From positions 62,001 to 126,000 of the forward strand of contig ONDH01000007.1 in the NCBI GenBank assembly GCA_900316505.1: DNA of 64,000 nucleotides, written 5' to 3'. Position 1 is the first letter of the stretch. Each line of letters begins with the position of its first letter. Positions 9,280 to 18,915 of the stretch are shown piece by piece. Source of the DNA: an uncultured Prevotellaceae bacterium. Lineage in GTDB: Bacteria > Bacteroidota > Bacteroidia > Bacteroidales > Bacteroidaceae. The position numbers were made by a program, and so were the translations under genes. A model generated the notes under the pieces. That model was given only the letters and a program-made list of their open reading frames with translations. It was not told where the DNA came from and ran no database searches.

Positions 9280-10338
9280 ATGAGGGTACTTCATGTCATA
9301 ACATCTCTCCGAACGGGGGGGGCGGAAAAGTTGATGGTGGATTTGCTCCCTCGCATGAAAGCTATGGGGCATGATGTTGCATTGTGCGTATTTGATGGTG
9401 TGCGTACCCCTTTCTATGCAGAATTGGAATCCCAAGGCGTAAAGGTGATTCCGTTGGGACATTCTGTTTATTCTCTTTTCAATATATGTAAACTTATCCC
9501 AATAATGCGAGGCTATGATATTGTTCATAGTCATAATACGGCATGCCAGTACTTTGTAGCAATAGCATCTTTGTTTGCCCAATGTCGTGTTTTCACCACA
9601 GAGCATAATACGTCAAACCGCCGCAGAAATATCTGGTGGCGTATGCTTGACCGTTGGATGTATGGGCGATATGACAAAATCGTCTGCATTAGTGAGTTGA
9701 CGAAGAAGAATCTTATTCTACATATAGGGGAATCATTTGATGGGAAATGTATTATCATCTATAACGGGATTGACTTAAAGACATTTTCTGCCATCCCTTC
9801 TTCTCATATCAACAAAAAGAAGAAAGTATTGATGGTTTCCGCTTTTAGAGCACAGAAGGATCAAAAGACTCTAATAAAAGCCATGAAGGAATTGCCATCT
9901 GATTACGTGCTGGAATTGGCTGGCGGAGGGGAAGAACGTCTTATTGATGAATGCAAACAATTAGTTCATGAACTGCAATTGGATGAGCGTGTTGAGTTTA
10001 TGGGTGTACGGACTGACATCCCTTCCTTATTGGCAGAATCAGAAGTGGTGGTGCTGTCCTCCCATTATGAGGGGCTCTCACTATCTTCCCTTGAAGGAAT
10101 GGCGAGTGGAAAGCCATTTGTTGCAAGTGATGTGGAAGGACTTCGTGACGTTGTCGGTGGTTATGGTGTGCTGTTTCCTCATGGAGATGCTAAAGCTTTA
10201 GCACACGAGATACAAAGATTGTGTGAAGATGAATTATATGCAAAATTGGTGGTTGGAAGATGTCTGACGCGGGCAAAGATGTTTGATGTTGAAGTTATGG
10301 CAAGGATGTATATGAACACTTATGAAAGAGAACAATGA
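9280..10338 (+). CDS. GT4-family glycosyltransferase
   Basis: The 352-aa GT-B enzyme has the N-terminal MRVLHVITSLRTGGAEKLMV (donor-independent GGAEK motif), a donor-domain start at VLMVSAFRAQKDQKTLIKA, and VVLSSHYEGLSLSSLEGMA carrying the E-x7-E motif. The start at 9280 follows the SDR stop by two bases. Its end overlaps the next gene by 17 bases in another frame. The probable function is adding a hexose from a nucleotide sugar to the growing repeat unit. Confidence 0.88.
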   Translation: MRVLHVITSLRTGGAEKLMVDLLPRMKAMGHDVALCVFDGVRTPFYAELESQGVKVIPLGHSVYSLFNICKLIPIMRGYDIVHSHNTACQYFVAIASLFAQCRVFTTEHNTSNRRRNIWWRMLDRWMYGRYDKIVCISELTKKNLILHIGESFDGKCIIIYNGIDLKTFSAIPSSHINKKKKVLMVSAFRAQKDQKTLIKAMKELPSDYVLELAGGGEERLIDECKQLVHELQLDERVEFMGVRTDIPSLLAESEVVVLSSHYEGLSLSSLEGMASGKPFVASDVEGLRDVVGGYGVLFPHGDAKALAHEIQRLCEDELYAKLVVGRCLTRAKMFDVEVMARMYMNTYEREQ

Positions 10339-11467
10339 ATCTGTACGGCTAAAAATAGTGCGTGCTGCAACCATTGGTACTTCGCTGAACACTTTTTGTG
10401 AAGGACTTTTGAAGGAACTGACAGAGGATGGGTATGAGGTGATTGCACTTTCAAGCCCGGATGCCGATTTGGATGAACTGGGTAAACGTGAAGGAGTTAG
10501 GACTATCGGCGTACATATGGAGCGTCGTGTTAGTCCGTGGAAGGATCTTGTATCATTAATAAAGATTATGCGGGCGTTGAAAAAGGAAAAGCCCGACATG
10601 GTGCATTCGATGACTCCTAAAGCAGGCTTGCTTTGTATGATGACAGCCCGTTGGTGTGGTGTCCCTGTTAGGATACACACTTTTACAGGACTTGTGTGGC
10701 CAACGGCAACCGGACTTTCACGCCAAATATTGATGATGACGGATAAGATTACTTGTGCTTGTGCTACCCATATCATTCCGGAAGGAGAGGGCGTGAAACA
10801 GGATTTGCTGCGATGTATCACGAAGAAACCCATGAAGGTGTTGGGGTATGGTAATGTGAAGGGAATAGATCTGGATTATTGGAAAAGGACTACGAAGAAG
10901 AAGGACGGACAGCCGTTCACCTTTGTTTTTGTAGGAAGGATTGTTCGTGACAAAGGAATGAATGAATTGATTCCCGCCTTCGTACGATTACATAAAGAAT
11001 GTACAGATACACGATTATTGCTTGTGGGTAGTTTTGAGGACGATATAGACCCTGTTTCCCCAGAGACAAAACATTTGATTGAGTCCTCTGATGGTATTGA
11101 AGCAGTTGGCGAACAAAAGGATGTTCGTCCATTCTACGAACAGAGTGATGCTCTGGTATTCCCCAGCTATCGTGAGGGCTTCCCCAATGTGGTGATAGAA
11201 GCAGGGGCGATGGATCTTCCGAGCATTGTGACAGATATCAATGGCTCAAGAGAGATTATTGAGAATAGAAAGAATGGAGTAATAGTTCCTCCACGTGATG
11301 AACAAGCATTGTTTGACGCAATGAAATGGATGATAGAACATCCAGAGGAAAGAAAGTCTATGGCAGAAAATGCTCGTCCAATGGTTGCGAGTAGATACGA
11401 ACAGGGCTTTGTGCGTCAATGCTTGAAAGATTATTACAAGGAGATGTTGGATGGCGAAATAATTTAG
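10322..11467 (+). CDS. GT4-family glycosyltransferase
   Basis: The 381-aa protein has the GT4 layout of capsular transferases seen next to initiating transferases in Bacteroidetes: KIVRAATIGTSLNTFCEGLL, VHSMTPKAGLLCMMTARWC, the donor-domain strand FTFVFVGRIVRDKGMNELI, and PSYREGFPNVVIEAGAM (E-x7-E). It sits directly before the initiating sugar-phosphate transferase, so it plausibly adds the second sugar. The start overlaps the previous gene. Confidence 0.87.
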   Translation: MKENNESVRLKIVRAATIGTSLNTFCEGLLKELTEDGYEVIALSSPDADLDELGKREGVRTIGVHMERRVSPWKDLVSLIKIMRALKKEKPDMVHSMTPKAGLLCMMTARWCGVPVRIHTFTGLVWPTATGLSRQILMMTDKITCACATHIIPEGEGVKQDLLRCITKKPMKVLGYGNVKGIDLDYWKRTTKKKDGQPFTFVFVGRIVRDKGMNELIPAFVRLHKECTDTRLLLVGSFEDDIDPVSPETKHLIESSDGIEAVGEQKDVRPFYEQSDALVFPSYREGFPNVVIEAGAMDLPSIVTDINGSREIIENRKNGVIVPPRDEQALFDAMKWMIEHPEERKSMAENARPMVASRYEQGFVRQCLKDYYKEMLDGEII

Positions 11468-11471
11468 TGGC

Positions 11472-12080
11472 ATGTATAAACATTTTTTCAAACGCTTCTT
11501 TGATTTTGGGATCTCGTTAATAGTATTGATATGCCTTAGCCCAATCCTGCTGGTCATCACTATATGGCTGCATTTTGCCAATAAAGGTGCTGGTGCCTTT
11601 TTCTTACAAGAACGTCCTGGAAAGAATGGAAAGATATTTAAGGTAATTAAATATAAGACGATGACAGATGAATGTGATTTGGATGGGAATCTGCTGCCAG
11701 ATGAAGTCAGGCTAACTAAAGTGGGAAGATTCGTTCGTTCAACCAGTATTGATGAATTGCCGCAGTTTGTCAATGTTTTGAGGGGAGATATGTCTCTTAT
11801 AGGTCCAAGACCCTTACTGGTTCAGTATCTACCTCTTTATACCAAAGAACAAGCGCGTCGTCATGAAGTTAGACCTGGTATATCTGGTTGGGCTCAGTGC
11901 CATGGTCGAAATGGAATCAGTTGGACAGAGAAATTTAAGTATGATGTCTGGTATGTGGATCATCTTTCGCTTGCTGTTGATTTGAAAGTAATATGGCTGA
12001 CGATTTTGTCTGTTCTAAAACGTGAAGGCATCTCCGAGGAAGGACAGGCGACGATGGAAGAATTTAATGGCTTTAATTAA
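11472..12080 (+). CDS. Undecaprenyl-phosphate sugar-phosphate transferase (PglC/WcaJ core type)
   Basis: The 202-aa small polyprenyl-phosphate glycosyl-1-phosphate transferase has one N-terminal hydrophobic segment near residues 12-33. The catalytic core follows: FFLQERPGKNGKIFKVIKYK, SIDELPQFVNVLRGDMSLIG, PRPLLVQYLP and RPGISGWAQCHGRN. This family transfers a sugar 1-phosphate from a UDP-sugar to undecaprenyl phosphate, the first membrane step of repeat-unit synthesis. Its length matches the monotopic PglC-like class rather than the long WbaP class. This is the priming enzyme of the locus. Confidence 0.92.
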   Translation: MYKHFFKRFFDFGISLIVLICLSPILLVITIWLHFANKGAGAFFLQERPGKNGKIFKVIKYKTMTDECDLDGNLLPDEVRLTKVGRFVRSTSIDELPQFVNVLRGDMSLIGPRPLLVQYLPLYTKEQARRHEVRPGISGWAQCHGRNGISWTEKFKYDVWYVDHLSLAVDLKVIWLTILSVLKREGISEEGQATMEEFNGFN

Positions 12081-12092
12081 TGTAATTTCTTT

Positions 12093-13277
12093 ATGGACAC
12101 CGATGTTTTTCAAACTCCATGCTTCATTCTTGATCAACAAGAATTGATAAGAAGTATTGTGGGATATCAGACGGCTTTAAGGAATTGTTTCACAGATTCG
12201 GTTATGGGTTATTCTGTGAAGACGAACTCTTTGCCATATTGTTTATGTAGGGCGGAAGAAAACGGGTGCTATGCGGAGGTTGTTTCAGCTGATGAATATG
12301 AATTAGCTTTATTGTGTGGATTTGCGAAGAACCATATTATCTATAACGGTCCCATGAAATCGTATGAGACATTTATAGATGCCATAACACATGGAGCAAT
12401 TGTCAATATTGAAACTCATCGTGAACTGGATTGGCTTCAGGATCTACCCCAAGAAGGATTATTCCATGTGGGTCTACGGTTGAATGTGAACATTTCAAAA
12501 GTCTCCTTAGATGATGCTGACGGCGAGAATGACGACAGCCGTTTTGGCTTTTCTGATGAAACGGATGAATTCAAAAAGGCATTAGACTATATCAATCAGT
12601 TGAGTAATGTGAAACTTGCAGGTCTGCATATCCATCGAACATCTCATAGCCGTAGCATACGTTTTTATAAGAATTCCATACGGTATGCATGTGAGACTAT
12701 CAAGAATTATAATTTGCATCCTGAGTATGTTGATATTGGAGGCGGTTATTTTGGAATCTTTGATAATAAACCCACATATCAGCAATATGTTGATGCGTTT
12801 AAAGATGTGTTTGACCATTATAAATTGAGTGATATAAAGGTGATTGTGGAGCCTGGAAACGCAATGGTCGCTTCATGCTTTTCTTTTCTAAGTGAAGTGA
12901 TTGATGTAAAGCATGTTGAGGAAAAATGTTGGTTCATAACCACAGATGGTTCTCGAAATGACGTGGATCCTTTTTTCCGGAAATCGTCCTATATGACAGA
13001 TTTATTGACAAAGGGTGATAATGAAGTGGTGGAAAAACAAGTTGTATCTGGATGCACATGTTTGGAATACGATCGTCTATTTACTATCAATAATTATCCC
13101 CTTCTTTCTGTTGGTGACCGTATATTATATAAGAATGTGGGAGCCTATACAATGTGTCTTACGCCATTATTTATACGTTATATACCGAATATATATGTAA
13201 TAAAAGATGATGGCGTCGAATTAATTCGTGAGAAATGGACAGCAAAAGAATATGTTCAAAAAAACGTGATAAGATGA
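12093..13277 (+). CDS. PLP-dependent decarboxylase-fold enzyme (DAP/Orn decarboxylase-like)
   Basis: The 394-aa enzyme is of the group IV decarboxylase / alanine-racemase fold. The PLP lysine is in GYSVKTNSLP near residue 44, the glycine-rich phosphate-binding loop is YVDIGGGYFGIF near residue 213, and the C-terminal barrel has GCTCLEYDRL in place of the usual G-x-x-C-x-S-x-D. Known relatives act on diaminopimelate, carboxynorspermidine or amino-acid-linked substrates. It shares an ATGA junction with an ATP-grasp ligase, so the two probably act in sequence on an amino-acid-like substituent. A housekeeping lysA role is unlikely here. Confidence 0.75.
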   Translation: MDTDVFQTPCFILDQQELIRSIVGYQTALRNCFTDSVMGYSVKTNSLPYCLCRAEENGCYAEVVSADEYELALLCGFAKNHIIYNGPMKSYETFIDAITHGAIVNIETHRELDWLQDLPQEGLFHVGLRLNVNISKVSLDDADGENDDSRFGFSDETDEFKKALDYINQLSNVKLAGLHIHRTSHSRSIRFYKNSIRYACETIKNYNLHPEYVDIGGGYFGIFDNKPTYQQYVDAFKDVFDHYKLSDIKVIVEPGNAMVASCFSFLSEVIDVKHVEEKCWFITTDGSRNDVDPFFRKSSYMTDLLTKGDNEVVEKQVVSGCTCLEYDRLFTINNYPLLSVGDRILYKNVGAYTMCLTPLFIRYIPNIYVIKDDGVELIREKWTAKEYVQKNVIR

Positions 13278-14278
13278 ATAAGAATATTTTATTTTGTAGT
13301 GTGGGGCGTCGTGCCAAATTGTTAATGAATTTTAGAGAGTCTATGAATGGGTGTGGTAAGATTGTGGCAACAGACTTAAGTCCTGTGGCACCAGCTCTTT
13401 TCTTTGCCGATGAGACTTATTTGGTTCCACGGATAACGGCTCCCAATTATTTTGAGAAGGTGCTTGAGATATGTGATAAGAGTCAGGTGAAAGCTGTTAC
13501 GACTTTGATTGATCCGGAAATAGAGTTGTTGGCTCAGCATCGAGACGAGTTTGTGAAACGCGGAATTTTACCATTGTGTCCAGCGGATTGGACTGCTCAT
13601 TTGTGTTTTGACAAGTACGAAATGTTTAAGCATTTACGCTCAAAAGGTGTTCGTACGGTTTTGACATTTAATACTATAGAATCTTTCAAAAAGGCTTTGG
13701 CCGCTGGGGGAATTTGTTTCCCGGTATTCATGAAACCAATCTCAGGAAGTGGAAGTGTTGGTGTTGGTAAGTGTGATACGATGGAAGAAGTTGAGGAGAA
13801 ATGGAACGATGGTAAGTTTACATACATTATTCAAGAATTGATGACAGGGGGAGACTGTGATGCGGATGTGTATGTCGATTGTCTTTCTCATAAACCGGTA
13901 TCAATTTTCTCTAAGAAAAAAATTGAGAGTAGGATAGGGGGAGCAAGCAAGACAATCAGTTATAAAGATCCAAAATTATTTGCTTTTGTGGAGCAGGTTT
14001 GTTCTGTGTTAGAATTGAATGGTCCTAGTGATATGGATTTCTTCATCAAAGATGGCGAATATTATCTATCAGAAATTAATCCCCGTTTTGGAGGTGCTTA
14101 CTTGCATGCATACGGAGCTGGGGCGGATTTCATTAAATTGATATTGAACAATATTGAAGGGAAAGAAAATCACAGTATTATAGGACAATATGATGAGGAT
14201 GTTATTATGATGATGTATGATGATGTTGTGATAAAACATAAAAGTGAATTGATGTCAGATGAGTTTTCACTGTTGTGA
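13274..14278 (+). CDS. ATP-grasp ligase (CarB-like)
   Basis: The 334-aa protein has a pre-ATP-grasp domain (NILFCSVGRRAKLLMNFRES) and an ATP-grasp core: VFMKPISGSGSVGVGK (ATP-binding loop) and DMDFFIKDGEYYLSEINPRF (metal-binding E and N). ATP-grasp enzymes activate a carboxylate as acyl phosphate and join it to an amine or thiol. The start at 13274 overlaps the decarboxylase-like gene by 4 bases. A role in attaching an amino acid or small carboxylate to a polysaccharide precursor is an inference. Confidence 0.82.
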   Translation: MNKNILFCSVGRRAKLLMNFRESMNGCGKIVATDLSPVAPALFFADETYLVPRITAPNYFEKVLEICDKSQVKAVTTLIDPEIELLAQHRDEFVKRGILPLCPADWTAHLCFDKYEMFKHLRSKGVRTVLTFNTIESFKKALAAGGICFPVFMKPISGSGSVGVGKCDTMEEVEEKWNDGKFTYIIQELMTGGDCDADVYVDCLSHKPVSIFSKKKIESRIGGASKTISYKDPKLFAFVEQVCSVLELNGPSDMDFFIKDGEYYLSEINPRFGGAYLHAYGAGADFIKLILNNIEGKENHSIIGQYDEDVIMMMYDDVVIKHKSELMSDEFSLL

Positions 14279-14325
14279 TTGTGTCTGTGAATTCTATACA
14301 GGTGAATATATGACATTTCAATCGA

Positions 14326-15363
14326 ATGAAACTCTCTGTTATCGTCCCCGTCTATAACGTGGAGAAATATCTTCCACGTTGCCTCGGCTCTCTTCTTCGG
14401 CAGGGTCTGAAGGTTGGAGAGTGTGAGGTTATTTGCGTAAATGATGGATCTCCTGACAACTCTGCTCGGATTCTGATAGACTATGAATCGAAATACCCCG
14501 ATATGTTTAAGGTTATTACTCAGGAGAACATGGGGGTAGGTGAGGCGCGAAATACGGGTATGAAAGCGGCACGGGGAGAATGGATTACATTTCTTGATAG
14601 CGATGATTATGTGACGGATGGTGGTTACAAGTTTATTCTTGACCATTTTTGTGATGAAGGGGTGGATGTCGTTCATTTCAATTGGCTTCAGATATACACA
14701 GATGGGAAAACACTTTACGACCCAAATACAAAGCCTGATGGGGAAATCGTTTTCGATGGCGATGCCGCTATAGTGTACAATCAGAGGAAACTTCCTTATA
14801 CGTGTGTAAAATTTTACAATCGCTCCTTTTTACAAGAGCATCACATCTGTTTTGAAAAATCATCGTTCATGGAGGATGAATCATTTAATTTCGATGTGTT
14901 CCTTCAGCATCCTCGTTTGCGCGTTGTTTCCAGTAATATTTATCGCTATGAACAGGGAAATCCAAACTCATCGCTGACAACGGTTAATAAAGAAAAGGTG
15001 AAGAAGCAGTTGGAGTTAGTGCTATATATGGTGGAAAAGATGCAAAAATACCTGCAAGAAGGCGATGGCATACTAAAACCCGCGGCATGGAGAAATGCTC
15101 ACACTTTCAGTGTACATTACTACAATAAAATGCTGAAAGCGGGTCTTACATGGAGTGAATGGCGCCAATGTTCCCAACCAATCAAGCTCCAACGCATATA
15201 TAAATGTGATGTTTCTCTAGAGTCATCCTTCTTTGGCAAATTGATAGCCCTTCTGAAAAATGGATCGGGTTCGTTCTATCTGGTTTATTTCTTTACAGCT
15301 TTCTTTATGTATAAAATCTTCTTAAGATGGATTCGTCCACGTGTTGTCGTTTCCAATTCTTGA
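14326..15363 (+). CDS. GT2 glycosyltransferase, first of a tandem pair
   Basis: The 345-aa GT-A enzyme has KLSVIVPVYNVEKYLPRCLG, VICVNDGSPDNS, and ITFLDSDDYVTDGGY (DxD-type). It is clearly paralogous to the next gene over its whole length: both share the blocks LPRCLxSLLRQG, KPDGxxxFDGD, and KKQL after about 220 residues. The C terminus ends in a hydrophobic segment (FYLVYFFTAFFMYKIF). Members of this group often transfer galactosyl or glucuronosyl residues, but the substrate is unknown. Confidence 0.87.
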   Translation: MKLSVIVPVYNVEKYLPRCLGSLLRQGLKVGECEVICVNDGSPDNSARILIDYESKYPDMFKVITQENMGVGEARNTGMKAARGEWITFLDSDDYVTDGGYKFILDHFCDEGVDVVHFNWLQIYTDGKTLYDPNTKPDGEIVFDGDAAIVYNQRKLPYTCVKFYNRSFLQEHHICFEKSSFMEDESFNFDVFLQHPRLRVVSSNIYRYEQGNPNSSLTTVNKEKVKKQLELVLYMVEKMQKYLQEGDGILKPAAWRNAHTFSVHYYNKMLKAGLTWSEWRQCSQPIKLQRIYKCDVSLESSFFGKLIALLKNGSGSFYLVYFFTAFFMYKIFLRWIRPRVVVSNS

Positions 15364-15376
15364 TAGATACTATCAG

Positions 15377-16402
15377 ATGAAACTTTCCGTTATCATTCCT
15401 GTCTATAACATGGAGAAGTACCTCCCCCGTTGTCTTGATTCCCTCCTTCGCCAAGGAATGGCGGTTGGTGAGTGGGAGGTTATATGTGTGAATGATGGCT
15501 CGTCAGATAACTCCTTGTCAATCCTATCTGAATACAAACAGAACCATCCCGATTTATTCAGTATCATAACACAAGAAAATCAGGGCTTGGGAGGTGCAAG
15601 AAACATGGGGACAGCACATGCACAAGGGGAGTATGTGACTTATCTTGATAGTGATGATTATATGATTGATAATGCATATAACTATCTTTTGGAGCATTTT
15701 TGTCATGATAAGCCTGACGTGCTTTGCTATGGCCATTCATGTATATTTACAGATGGCAGGTCTCTGAGGGATTCTCAAGCTAAGCCTGATGGCATAGTCA
15801 CATTTGATGGCGATGGTGTGGATGCCTACAATCGTTGGCCTTTGCCTTACGTTTGGACGAAATTCTATAGGCGTTCATTTCTTGAGCAGCATCATATTAA
15901 GTCGCAAATTATCACATGCCAAGATGAATTGTTTAACTTTGATGTTTTTCGTAATCACCCTCATACACGAATTGTAAGTAGTAATGTGTGTCGCTATGAG
16001 GAAGGTAATACCAACTCAATCCAACATATAGCGGACAAGAAGATCGTGAAAAAGCAATTGGGTGAGATGTTCCAGAACATTGATTATATGTGTCGTTATC
16101 TTGACAGCGGCGAGATGGAAATGAAACCTGCGGCCATGCGTAACATTAACAATTTTTTGAATGTCTATCACAAGAAACTTTTTAAGGTTTCTATTTCTTG
16201 GAAGGAATGGCATTCATATCACCGAAAGATGAAAGAACTACCCCCCTACATTCCTGTATTGGACAGTAATACAAGGAGAGCGAAATTGCAGGCACTTGGA
16301 AAGAAGTGGGCTGGGTGTTCTTATCCTTTCTACGCATTTGTGTGTTGTTTTATGAGGAATTTCATTTTTATCCGTTTTATTCATCCACTAATTGTTAAAT
16401 AG
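15377..16402 (+). CDS. GT2 glycosyltransferase, second of a tandem pair
   Basis: The 341-aa product begins KLSVIIPVYNMEKYLPRCLD and has VICVNDGSSDNS and VTYLDSDDYMIDNAY. The ATG at 15377 aligns with the start of the upstream paralogue; an earlier in-frame start would lie inside that gene. The two copies differ at many third codon positions and in the acceptor half. This points to an old duplication with divergence of specificity rather than a recent copy. Confidence 0.87.
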   Translation: MKLSVIIPVYNMEKYLPRCLDSLLRQGMAVGEWEVICVNDGSSDNSLSILSEYKQNHPDLFSIITQENQGLGGARNMGTAHAQGEYVTYLDSDDYMIDNAYNYLLEHFCHDKPDVLCYGHSCIFTDGRSLRDSQAKPDGIVTFDGDGVDAYNRWPLPYVWTKFYRRSFLEQHHIKSQIITCQDELFNFDVFRNHPHTRIVSSNVCRYEEGNTNSIQHIADKKIVKKQLGEMFQNIDYMCRYLDSGEMEMKPAAMRNINNFLNVYHKKLFKVSISWKEWHSYHRKMKELPPYIPVLDSNTRRAKLQALGKKWAGCSYPFYAFVCCFMRNFIFIRFIHPLIVK

Positions 16403-16450
16403 GCGAGAGGAATTTGACAAACAACACTAGATATAAACATGAAATGAAAC

Positions 16451-17650
16451 ATGAAAATTGTCTATTGTACTGATTCTGTATACCGTATGGGTGGTATTGA
16501 ACTTGTTACTATAGCCAAGGCTAATGCACTGGCGGCGATACCTAGTAATCAAGTTTGGATTGCATTAGCAGATAATAGTCATTCGGCAATAACTCGGTTG
16601 AGTAAAGTGTCTGTACTTGATTTAGCGGTTCATTATTATGAGAATGACGGAAAAGGATTTTGGCTTGATATGATGGATTTTTGGAAAAAACGAAGATTCC
16701 ATCGTCATCGTTTGGAACAAATGCTTAATGATATCAATCCGGATGTTGTGATTTCCACGGGCTTGTCAACTAGATACTTCTTAACCGAATTGAGGATTCA
16801 ATCAAATCCGGTTTTCATAAGAGAAATGCACTTTACTCGATCGTATCGGCAGCATCATGCGCGAGGTTTTCGTAAAAGTTTTTTTGCCCAAATTAGTGAA
16901 ATGAGAGATTATGGTTTTGCCATTAAGAAATTTGACAAAATTGTGGTGTTGACAGAGGCCGACAAGACGGGCTCGTGGAAAAATTGGAACAAGGTGACAG
17001 TTATGCCTAATCCTCTTATTAAGCAGGCAAAAGAACATTCAGTGGGTACCAATAAGGTTGCCATTACGGCTTCTCGATGGGTGTGGGCAAAGAATTATGA
17101 TTCTCTTATTCACATTTGGGCAAAAGTCGTCCAGAGACATCCGGACTGGGTGCTGCAAATCTGGGGAGAGGGACCAGAGGAAAATCATATGAGAGAGTTG
17201 GTTGACAAAATGGGATTGATGAATCATGTCTTTCTGATGGGTAGTACTCATAATGTTCAGGAACAAATGGCAAAGGCAAGTCTTTTTGTCTTGACATCCC
17301 GTACGGAGGGTTTCTCTTTGGTTGCGATTGAGGCTATGTCTGTGGGTATCCCTGCTGTTGTGTACAACTGTCCTGGAGGAATCCGCTATGTGGTGAAAGA
17401 TGGTGAGACGGGTTTTTTGGTGCCGATGGATGATGAGGATGCTTTTGCGGAGAAGGTGTGCACACTCATTGAAAATGAGAATTTGCGCAGGACAATGGGG
17501 CAGGCTGCCTTAAAAGAGGTGGAGCAGTATGGAATTGAGAAGATTACTCAACGTTGGATGGATTTGTTTCAAGAACTTCTGGATAAAAAACGGGGAAAAG
17601 AAACGATGCAGTTGTTTGATGATGAAAATGCGATTGTATTGAGTCGATAA
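16451..17650 (+). CDS. GT4-family glycosyltransferase, last gene of the main polysaccharide run
   Basis: The 399-aa GT-B enzyme begins MKIVYCTDSVYRMGGIELVT. Its donor domain starts at KVAITASRWVWAKNYDSLIH and contains TSRTEGFSLVAIEAMSVG (E-x7-E) and GETGFLVP. A 48-base gap separates it from the GT2 pair. No terminator is obvious behind it, and the next gene has its own promoter. It closes the uninterrupted set of transferases. Confidence 0.88.
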   Translation: MKIVYCTDSVYRMGGIELVTIAKANALAAIPSNQVWIALADNSHSAITRLSKVSVLDLAVHYYENDGKGFWLDMMDFWKKRRFHRHRLEQMLNDINPDVVISTGLSTRYFLTELRIQSNPVFIREMHFTRSYRQHHARGFRKSFFAQISEMRDYGFAIKKFDKIVVLTEADKTGSWKNWNKVTVMPNPLIKQAKEHSVGTNKVAITASRWVWAKNYDSLIHIWAKVVQRHPDWVLQIWGEGPEENHMRELVDKMGLMNHVFLMGSTHNVQEQMAKASLFVLTSRTEGFSLVAIEAMSVGIPAVVYNCPGGIRYVVKDGETGFLVPMDDEDAFAEKVCTLIENENLRRTMGQAALKEVEQYGIEKITQRWMDLFQELLDKKRGKETMQLFDDENAIVLSR

Positions 17651-17701
17651 TGGTGTCGTTTTAATTTCTGTTCGCCGTAGAAACAATATTTGTGCATATT
17701 A

Positions 17702-17733
17702 TTTGGCGTAATGCTCATTTATTTGTAACTTCG
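17702..17733 (+). promoter_or_regulatory. Bacteroidetes-type promoter for the aminotransferase/OmpA unit
   Basis: TTTG at 17702-17705 and TAACTTCG at 17726-17733 are separated by 20 bases, matching TTTG-N19-21-TAnnTTTG with one mismatch in the -7 box. Transcription would start near 17740, about ten bases before the ATG. Confidence 0.65.
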
Positions 17734-17750
17734 CAAAAAATACGAAAAAT

Positions 17751-18899
17751 ATGGATAGAATAAATTTGTGTCTTGCTCACATGAGCGGCAACGAAATGCA
17801 ATACATTCAAGAAGCTTTTGATACGAATTGGGTCGTACCACTTGGTCCCAATGTGAATGCTTTTGAAGAGGATTTGGAGGATTTCGTGAATGAAAATGGC
17901 GCGTTGGATAAGAAAGTGGTGGCATTGAGCGCAGGTACGGCGGCGATTCATTTGGGACTGATTATGTTAGGAGTAGGTAAGGGCGACGAGGTGATTTGCC
18001 AGTCTTTCACGTTTGCCGCGAGTGCTAATCCTATTATGTATCAGGGCGCCACTCCTGTGTTTGTGGATAGTGAACCTAGTACTTACAATATGGATCCGCA
18101 GTTGTTGGAGGAGGCGATTAAAGATCGAATTGCCAAGACTGGTAGGAAGCCCAAAGCGATTATTCCTGTATATTTGTATGGTATGCCGGCGAGGATTGAC
18201 GAAATCATGGAGATTGCAAGACGTTATGAGATTCCTGTTCTGGAAGATGCTGCTGAAGGTTTTGGCTCCAAGTATAAAGGACAGATATGTGGAACATTTG
18301 GAGATTATGGTGTGATGTCCTTTAATGGAAATAAGTTAATAACGACCAGTGGGGGAGGTGCCTTGATTTGTCCTAACGAAGAGACTAAGAAGCATGTGAT
18401 GTTTTATGCCACTCAGGCTCGTGAGGCATATCCTTACTATCAACATGAGCAGATTGGATACAATTATCGTATGTCTAATATTTGTGCTGGTATAGGAAGA
18501 GGACAAATGACGATTGTGGGTGAACACATTGAGCATCATCGTTGGGTTCATGATTACTATAAGAAAAAGCTGAGAGGATACGATGACATTGTACTTCAGA
18601 GTGCTCCGGAACGTTATATGGAATCCAACTATTGGTTGTCCACAATCAGGTTTGAAGATAATAAGCACACAATTGATGGAAAGTTGCTGCCTTTGATAGA
18701 AAGGCTGAGCAAAATGGGCATAGAGACGCGCCCATTGTGGAAGCCAATGCATTTGCAACCCGTTTATAAGGATGCTCCAGCCTATGTGAATGGAGTAAGT
18801 GAACATCTTTTCTCTTGTGGACTTTGTTTGCCGAGTGGTCCATATGTGGGAGAACGGGAGATTAATTATATTGTACAAAGCATTGTTGATAATTTGTGA
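17751..18899 (+). CDS. DegT/DnrJ/EryC1/StrS aminotransferase
   Basis: The 382-aa PLP-dependent sugar aminotransferase has the conserved start INLCLAHMSGNEMQYIQEAF, VALSAGTAAIHLGLIMLG, a PLP-phosphate region near IPVLEDAAEGFGS, and the Schiff-base lysine in MSFNGNKLITTSGGGALI. Family members transaminate a 3- or 4-keto sugar nucleotide, so the polysaccharide probably contains an amino sugar. It has its own promoter and leads into OmpA-type genes, suggesting a unit linked to, but separately expressed from, the glycosyltransferase operon. Confidence 0.9.
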   Translation: MDRINLCLAHMSGNEMQYIQEAFDTNWVVPLGPNVNAFEEDLEDFVNENGALDKKVVALSAGTAAIHLGLIMLGVGKGDEVICQSFTFAASANPIMYQGATPVFVDSEPSTYNMDPQLLEEAIKDRIAKTGRKPKAIIPVYLYGMPARIDEIMEIARRYEIPVLEDAAEGFGSKYKGQICGTFGDYGVMSFNGNKLITTSGGGALICPNEETKKHVMFYATQAREAYPYYQHEQIGYNYRMSNICAGIGRGQMTIVGEHIEHHRWVHDYYKKKLRGYDDIVLQSAPERYMESNYWLSTIRFEDNKHTIDGKLLPLIERLSKMGIETRPLWKPMHLQPVYKDAPAYVNGVSEHLFSCGLCLPSGPYVGEREINYIVQSIVDNL

Positions 18900-18915
18900 T
18901 TATAGGAAATATAGA

